NCBI GenBank assembly: GCA_030643345.1
Contig: DAOWMA010000060.1
Span: 1-9,021, forward strand
Reading direction: 5' to 3'
DNA: 9,021 nt
From: Spirochaetaceae bacterium
Lineage (GTDB): Bacteria; Spirochaetota; Spirochaetia; B11-G9
Below, piece by piece: positions 4,509-9,021 of the stretch (positions within the stretch are counted from its first letter, which is position 1; the number at the start of each line of letters is the position of its first letter). The position numbers and the translations under genes were made by a program. The notes beneath the pieces were generated by a model. The model did not search any database, was not told the origin of the DNA, and worked only from the letters and a program-made list of their open reading frames with translations.

Positions 4509-7500
4509 ATGCCGTATCCTAAGCTAATGATTTCCAACAATAATGCAGACAACTTTAAACACAGTGATTTCAGCAATCCGAAGTTTCATAATGTACTTCA
4601 CCGAGAGAGACTTATAAGTTTGCTGAAAGAGCATTCTACACGAAAGCTTTTTCTTATCCATGCAAAAGCAGGGCAGGGTAAATCTATCATAGCTTCTGAT
4701 TTTATCCGAAAGATAAACAAAAAAAGCAAATGGATCAATTTAACTAAAGATGATTCTGATCCTTTGAAACTACTGGATAAACTTGATGCTGCAGTCAATG
4801 TCCTTCTTCCTGAAGGTATGCATACAGGGAATTCGGATAATTCTACTCCATCACAAAGGAGTATATTTAGTAAAATTACTAATATTTCCGAAAAACCAAT
4901 TTATCTTATTCTTGAAAATTTCCAAAACATCAATCAATCATCAAAATCATGCAGCATTATAAATCAGCTAATTGATAATTTATCCTCCGAAGTACATTTA
5001 ATAATATTATCAAGAGAATATCCCAAACTCTCATTTTCAAAAATCCGAAGTCAGAAGGAAATGTTCTATCTTTCTGACAGGGATCTCACCTTTATTGAAG
5101 AGGATGCTCATAGACTTCTTTCTGAAATCTACAAACTCAATATTGCCCCTGCAGTAATGCGTAAAATATGCAGTATAATAGACGGTTGGACAACAGGTTA
5201 TATCTTCCTCTTTGAAAAGTTGAGTTATATTGAAGATAAGAATGAGCAGCAGAAAATTATTAAAAAACTTCTTGAGAACTCCTTTCTACCTGAAGCCGTA
5301 GAGTTTTTCGAAGAACAAATAATCTCAGAGTGCTCCATGGAAGTTCAAACACAGCTTTTTAAACTCAGTTTTTTTGAAATAATAACGCCTGAGCTGGCAG
5401 AAAGAATACTGGGTAAAGATAGTAAGAAGATTCTCATCGACTTTGAAAACAACGGATATTTTATAAGTCTGCTTGACGGTGAAAAAGAAGGTTATGTATT
5501 TCATCCTATCTTTCGGAATGTATTGCAAACCCATGCAGAAAATCTAGCCCATGATGTAATTACTAATATACTAAGAATAGGAGCTGAATTCTACAAAGAA
5601 ACAAAAGATTACGAGAAGGCAATTTCCAATCTAATAAGATTAAACAACACAGAAGAAGCCAGAAGCATATTTATTGTTTACGCTGAAAAGTTACTGGATC
5701 AGTCAAAAGATATGAGAATCGAAAGGATTCTGGATACATTCCCCTTAAAAATGTTTGAAGATGATATACTCCTTGATTATTACAGAGTAATTGCAGAAAA
5801 TCTAAAGAATCCATTTTTTACCCGTAAGAAATTTCCAAAACTTCTTATATACTTTGAAAAAACTAAGGATTACGACAGACAGGCAAGGATTTATTCAGTT
5901 CTTCTTGCCAACTACTTCTTCTATCAGGACAGAAATGATCTTATCACCACTACAGCCAAAGAAGCAGAGGATTTTCTTATTACTTCCGGGAATAAACTGT
6001 CAGAACACAGAAAAGAAATTCTCCAGGCTCTGATACCTATAGGACATGATTGGGAAACTTCCATAGATGATACAGATTTTGAAAAAGTAATGCTGGCAGA
6101 AGAGACATCCAGACGATTTAATAACCAGGAAGCATTTCTGTGCTCCAGGCTTGTTCTTGCCAGAAAATATATACAGAGAGAAGAATTTGAGTCTGCAAAC
6201 ACTCTATTAGTTAAAACAAAGAAAATCTTCAATAACGATTACATGGATAATTCCTATAATTCCCTGATAAGTTTTTATCTTGGCGATACCTTTTTCTACC
6301 TTGGCGACATCTATAAAGCAATTCAAAATGTTCATGAGGCTTTAACACAAGCAAGTCGGGATTTTGCATTCCGTCCCTTCCTTGAACAAAATTTAATACT
6401 GTTTCATCTTTATCTTGATAAATATGAATCTGCCGAATCTTTAATAGAAGACTCAATGACTGATGGGGAGTACGAAAATCCATATCTTAAATATTTCAGA
6501 TCATACCTTCTCCCTATGCTGAATGCCTACAGACAGAAAAACCGAAGAAGAGCGGATTATTACTCTAAAAGATTGATGTCTGACGAAGACAAACAACTTT
6601 TATTAATTGATTTTCCTTACAGCTATATCCAGCTTATCGAGGTAAATATTTTTCTTAAGCATTTTACAATAGCAGAAAAGCTTCTCAATAAAATTGAAAC
6701 CGATCTATCAGAAGAATATGATCCATACCCTTTAGCAACTATACATGCTTTAAAAGGACTTCTGCTGCATCTTCAAAATAAAAATGCTGCTGCTGCACGA
6801 CAGTTTGATAAAATGGACATAATAGTTGCAGAAAAGGGATATCGTAATTTTGATATATGCAATCCGGAAATTCTTGATAAAATTGCAGAAATTTCAAAAT
6901 TTAAATATTTTGCAGATTTCCCAAGATTAAAATCGAGAATAATAACCAGTAGTTTTAGAGAGAAAGAGTACATACTGGAAATAAAAACCCTTGGTACCTT
7001 CAGTTTATATATTAAGGGAAAAGAAATTCCATCATCAAGAATGGTAAATCAGAAGAGAGTTATGGATCTTCTAAAACTCCTTATAATATACCGGAAAAAC
7101 GGTATATTCAAAGAGATGATATATGAACCATTCTGGCCCAAATATTCAAGTAAAAGTTCCAGGGATAATCTTAACACTCTTATCTACCGACTGCGCAATT
7201 TATTAGGAAAAGAAAAAGATATATTACTGGCAGATTCTTATACTATTGGTTTTAAAGCAGGTACAATAATTACAGATGTTGACAGATTTCTTAAATTTTT
7301 AAATCTCGCAGATGCAGCAGAAAAACAGAATGAACCTGGCATAGCGGCAGAAATGTACAATAAAGGATTGGATATATACAAAGGTGACTTTCTTGAAAGT
7401 GACATCTATTCCGATTTTATCCGTGATGAGAGAGAACATTTAAAACAGAAATACATATTATCACTCTTTAAACTATCTAAACTCTATCTTAATACAGGGG

Positions 7501-7760
7501 ACTATCTTCAGGCCCTTGAAACATTAAAGATATTTATCAATAAGGATCCCCTATGCGAAGCAGGTACAAGATTACTAATGATAACAAGTGCTTTAATGGG
7601 CAGTCGTAGTAATATACCCCGGATTCTGAATAATCTAAACAGACAGCTTATAGATGAATACGATGTATCCGCAGACACAAAAACCGTAGAATTGAAAGAT
7701 TTCCTGATTACAGGGGGAAAACCTGATCCATCCATGTGGATTAACGAGACCATAATCTAG
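4509..7760 (+). CDS. Large STAND-type transcriptional regulator: MalT-like ATPase, helical repeats, C-terminal winged helix + BTAD (1083 aa)
   Basis: Cytoplasmic one-component regulator. Residues about 30-350 form a MalT-like STAND NTPase: FHNVLHRERL entry, Walker A AKAGQGKS (52-59), a Walker B-like strand LILENFQNI (133-141) with Glu in place of the usual Asp, and the LSRE sensor segment (about 167-170), followed by a winged-helix-like part ending in GYVFHPIFRNVLQ. Residues about 350-815 are helical and TPR-like, the usual inducer-sensing region. From about 820 LGTFSLYIKGKEIPSS opens an OmpR-type DNA-binding domain (VMDLLKLLI, RDNLNTLIYRLRNLLG), and from about 920 to 1060 a bacterial transcriptional activator domain (WYKGDFLESDIYSDF-like GDFLES, ALETLKIFINKDPLCE) as in SARP proteins. 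There is no LuxR-type helix-turn-helix. In AfsR the SARP part is N-terminal; here it is C-terminal. The start ATG has no Shine-Dalgarno; Met7 is an alternative. It diverges from the aminotransferase operon, which it probably activates upon binding a small ligand and ATP. Ligand unknown. Confidence 0.9.
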   Translation: MPYPKLMISNNNADNFKHSDFSNPKFHNVLHRERLISLLKEHSTRKLFLIHAKAGQGKSIIASDFIRKINKKSKWINLTKDDSDPLKLLDKLDAAVNVLLPEGMHTGNSDNSTPSQRSIFSKITNISEKPIYLILENFQNINQSSKSCSIINQLIDNLSSEVHLIILSREYPKLSFSKIRSQKEMFYLSDRDLTFIEEDAHRLLSEIYKLNIAPAVMRKICSIIDGWTTGYIFLFEKLSYIEDKNEQQKIIKKLLENSFLPEAVEFFEEQIISECSMEVQTQLFKLSFFEIITPELAERILGKDSKKILIDFENNGYFISLLDGEKEGYVFHPIFRNVLQTHAENLAHDVITNILRIGAEFYKETKDYEKAISNLIRLNNTEEARSIFIVYAEKLLDQSKDMRIERILDTFPLKMFEDDILLDYYRVIAENLKNPFFTRKKFPKLLIYFEKTKDYDRQARIYSVLLANYFFYQDRNDLITTTAKEAEDFLITSGNKLSEHRKEILQALIPIGHDWETSIDDTDFEKVMLAEETSRRFNNQEAFLCSRLVLARKYIQREEFESANTLLVKTKKIFNNDYMDNSYNSLISFYLGDTFFYLGDIYKAIQNVHEALTQASRDFAFRPFLEQNLILFHLYLDKYESAESLIEDSMTDGEYENPYLKYFRSYLLPMLNAYRQKNRRRADYYSKRLMSDEDKQLLLIDFPYSYIQLIEVNIFLKHFTIAEKLLNKIETDLSEEYDPYPLATIHALKGLLLHLQNKNAAAARQFDKMDIIVAEKGYRNFDICNPEILDKIAEISKFKYFADFPRLKSRIITSSFREKEYILEIKTLGTFSLYIKGKEIPSSRMVNQKRVMDLLKLLIIYRKNGIFKEMIYEPFWPKYSSKSSRDNLNTLIYRLRNLLGKEKDILLADSYTIGFKAGTIITDVDRFLKFLNLADAAEKQNEPGIAAEMYNKGLDIYKGDFLESDIYSDFIRDEREHLKQKYILSLFKLSKLYLNTGDYLQALETLKIFINKDPLCEAGTRLLMITSALMGSRSNIPRILNNLNRQLIDEYDVSADTKTVELKDFLITGGKPDPSMWINETII

Positions 7761-7794
7761 TAGAGAAGGGTTTAAAACCCTTCCCTACTAGATT
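7754..7794 (+). terminator. Rho-independent terminator of the regulator gene, possibly bidirectional
   Basis: A 41-nt inverted repeat in which 19 of 20 positions pair (7754-7773 with 7775-7794; only A7764/C7784 mismatches). Its left arm includes the TAG stop codon of the regulator. It is followed on the plus strand by TATTAATTTTA, moderately U-rich. In RNA from the minus strand the single mismatch becomes a G-U pair, so the hairpin would also form at the end of the convergent aldehyde dehydrogenase transcript, although no U tract follows there. Confidence 0.8.
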
Positions 7795-7837
7795 TATTAA
7801 TTTTACCTAAAACAAACACAAAAAAAAGGAAACAGTT

Positions 7838-9021
7838 TTATACATCTGCCCAGATTTCTTCATCCGAGGGCTGAACAGCATCAAGGTTTAGAAGACCTAT
7901 TCTTGAAATATTTAACAGATGTTTGTAATCAACGTTTTCCGAAATACTGTTGTTTCCCCATGTACCACAGCCAAGAGTTGTTGAGGGAGCAAACCCATTA
8001 AAGAAACTTCCACCAACACCTGTGGAAGCTGTCTGATTCACAATTATGCGGCTTACATTGAGCTTTACTCCGGCATGCTCGATATGATCCTTATTATTCG
8101 TATGGATTGCAGCTGAATGTCCCATCCCCTCATACTCAAGGTTTGTTTTTGCGATCTCAACCCCTTCTTCGAAGGTATCAAATGAAAAAGTTGCCATAAT
8201 CGGACACATTTTTTCCTTACAGAGCACATCTTCTTTTCCAACACCTTTTGCCCGCAGAAGAAGAACTTTGGTATCCTCCGGAATTTCAACTCCTGCCATT
8301 CCTGCAACGACAAAAGGAGACTGTCCTACCACATCTCTGCTAATTGCGCCTCCGTTCGGGTACATTACCATACGGATCTTCTCTATCACTTCCTGATCAT
8401 CCAGATAGTAACAGTTATTTTCTACAAAAACTTTAATTATACTATCATACATCTCACTGGGCGCAATAACAGTCTGTTCCCCTGAACAGATAATACCATT
8501 ATCGAAAGCCCTTCCAATAATTATTTTCTTTACTGCATCTTCGACATCAGCATCCCGGTCTATTATAACCTGAACATTACCCTGTCCCACTCCGAGAGAG
8601 GGTTTCCCACTCGAATAAGCAGCTTTCACCATTCCCATTCCTCCGGTAGCAATAATCGTATCAACCTGGCGCATGAGCTCATTAGTCAGCTCAAGGGAAG
8701 GCTCTTCGATAATCTGGATAATATTTTCATCAAGTCCAAGTTTTGCCAGTTCTTTTTTCATAAGATTGATTGTGTAAGTGCCGCATTTCTTTGCTCGCGG
8801 ATGGGGTGCTATAACAGCGGCATTTCTTCCCTTCAGGGCAAACATCAAATTACACATGGGTGTTACTATGGGATTTGTACAGGGAGTAACCAGACCAACG
8901 ACACCGATTGGTTTCGCTACATAGTAGACTTTTTCCTTTTCATCATAGTCAATAATATCAACCGATTTTTTCCCCTTCAGATTGTTCCAGATAATCCTGG
9001 CCTTGGCCTTGTTCTTTAGGA
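7838..9021 (-). CDS. CoA-acylating aldehyde dehydrogenase (AdhE-domain/EutE/SauS type), N-terminus beyond window
   Basis: The family oxidises an aldehyde with NAD and CoA to the acyl-CoA, or runs in reverse. The frame is open to the right edge: upstream of the in-frame Met at 8857 the translation continues back as KPIGVVGLVTPCTNPIVTP, a conserved stretch, so that Met is not the start. Seen: TGGMGMVKAAYSSGKPSLGVGQGN (the cofactor-binding region), the catalytic Cys in DNGIICSGEQ, CPIMATF, and TLGCGTWGNNSISENVDYKHLLN near the C-terminus. These match the aldehyde domain of E. coli AdhE closely. It stops after EEIWADV with no iron-dependent alcohol dehydrogenase domain, so it is monofunctional. 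394 codons are visible; roughly 70-90 N-terminal residues are missing against the usual 460-490. The substrate (acetaldehyde, succinate semialdehyde, sulfoacetaldehyde or other) cannot be told from these motifs. It is convergent with the regulator and separated by a terminator, so its role with the carbamoyltransferases is uncertain. Confidence 0.9.
   Translation of the reverse strand, partial: LKNKAKARIIWNNLKGKKSVDIIDYDEKEKVYYVAKPIGVVGLVTPCTNPIVTPMCNLMFALKGRNAAVIAPHPRAKKCGTYTINLMKKELAKLGLDENIIQIIEEPSLELTNELMRQVDTIIATGGMGMVKAAYSSGKPSLGVGQGNVQVIIDRDADVEDAVKKIIIGRAFDNGIICSGEQTVIAPSEMYDSIIKVFVENNCYYLDDQEVIEKIRMVMYPNGGAISRDVVGQSPFVVAGMAGVEIPEDTKVLLLRAKGVGKEDVLCKEKMCPIMATFSFDTFEEGVEIAKTNLEYEGMGHSAAIHTNNKDHIEHAGVKLNVSRIIVNQTASTGVGGSFFNGFAPSTTLGCGTWGNNSISENVDYKHLLNISRIGLLNLDAVQPSDEEIWADV

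Noticed and set aside
7838..8857. Treating the aldehyde dehydrogenase as complete with a start at 8857
   Set aside because: The frame continues upstream of that Met to the window edge and encodes conserved sequence (KPIGVVGLVTPCTNPIVTP), so the gene is truncated by the window, not a 339-residue protein.
1..9021. CRISPR array, insertion sequence or att sites
   Set aside because: No regularly spaced direct repeats, transposase frames, terminal inverted repeats with target duplications, or tRNA genes were seen.

Overview
The window reads as an accessory catabolic locus of an AT-rich, probably anaerobic and fermentative bacterium. The grounds are a CoA-acylating aldehyde dehydrogenase of the AdhE type, a carbamate kinase, carbamoyltransferases and a putrescine-type aminotransferase. 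A spirochaete or a Firmicute would fit, but nothing here (no rRNA, no tRNA) fixes the taxon. Base composition is uneven by eye: the carbamate kinase and first carbamoyltransferase (about 1-1370) are the most GC-rich, the aminotransferase and second carbamoyltransferase are intermediate, and the large regulator is clearly the most AT-rich.

Layout, left to right. (1) A minus-strand unit, promoter near 1512-1540, with a roughly 125-nt leader, then an OTCase/PTCase-family carbamoyltransferase (434-1366) and carbamate kinase arcC (starts at 422, cut by the left edge). (2) A second minus-strand unit: a putrescine aminotransferase (4297-2952), split by an apparent one-base deletion near 3465-3468, then a putrescine-carbamoyltransferase-like gene (2836-1790) and a hairpin terminator candidate at 1721-1755. 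(3) A divergent 211-bp promoter region (4298-4508) rich in the pentamer GTTAT/ATAAC, including two similar dyads 62 bp apart. (4) A 1083-residue plus-strand regulator with a MalT-like STAND ATPase, a helical repeat region and a C-terminal OmpR-type winged helix plus BTAD (SARP-like) module, ending in a near-perfect inverted-repeat terminator. (5) A convergent minus-strand acylating aldehyde dehydrogenase cut by the right edge.

How it may work together (inference): a carbamoylated amine such as N-carbamoylputrescine would be phosphorolysed by a carbamoyltransferase. Carbamoyl phosphate would go to carbamate kinase for ATP, and the released diamine would go to the aminotransferase, giving an aminoaldehyde. 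The regulator, divergent from the aminotransferase, is the obvious candidate controller. Both carbamoyltransferases depart from the ornithine-binding signatures of true OTCases, so their real substrates are the most interesting open question. The aldehyde dehydrogenase is convergent and separated by a terminator, so its membership in the pathway is not established.
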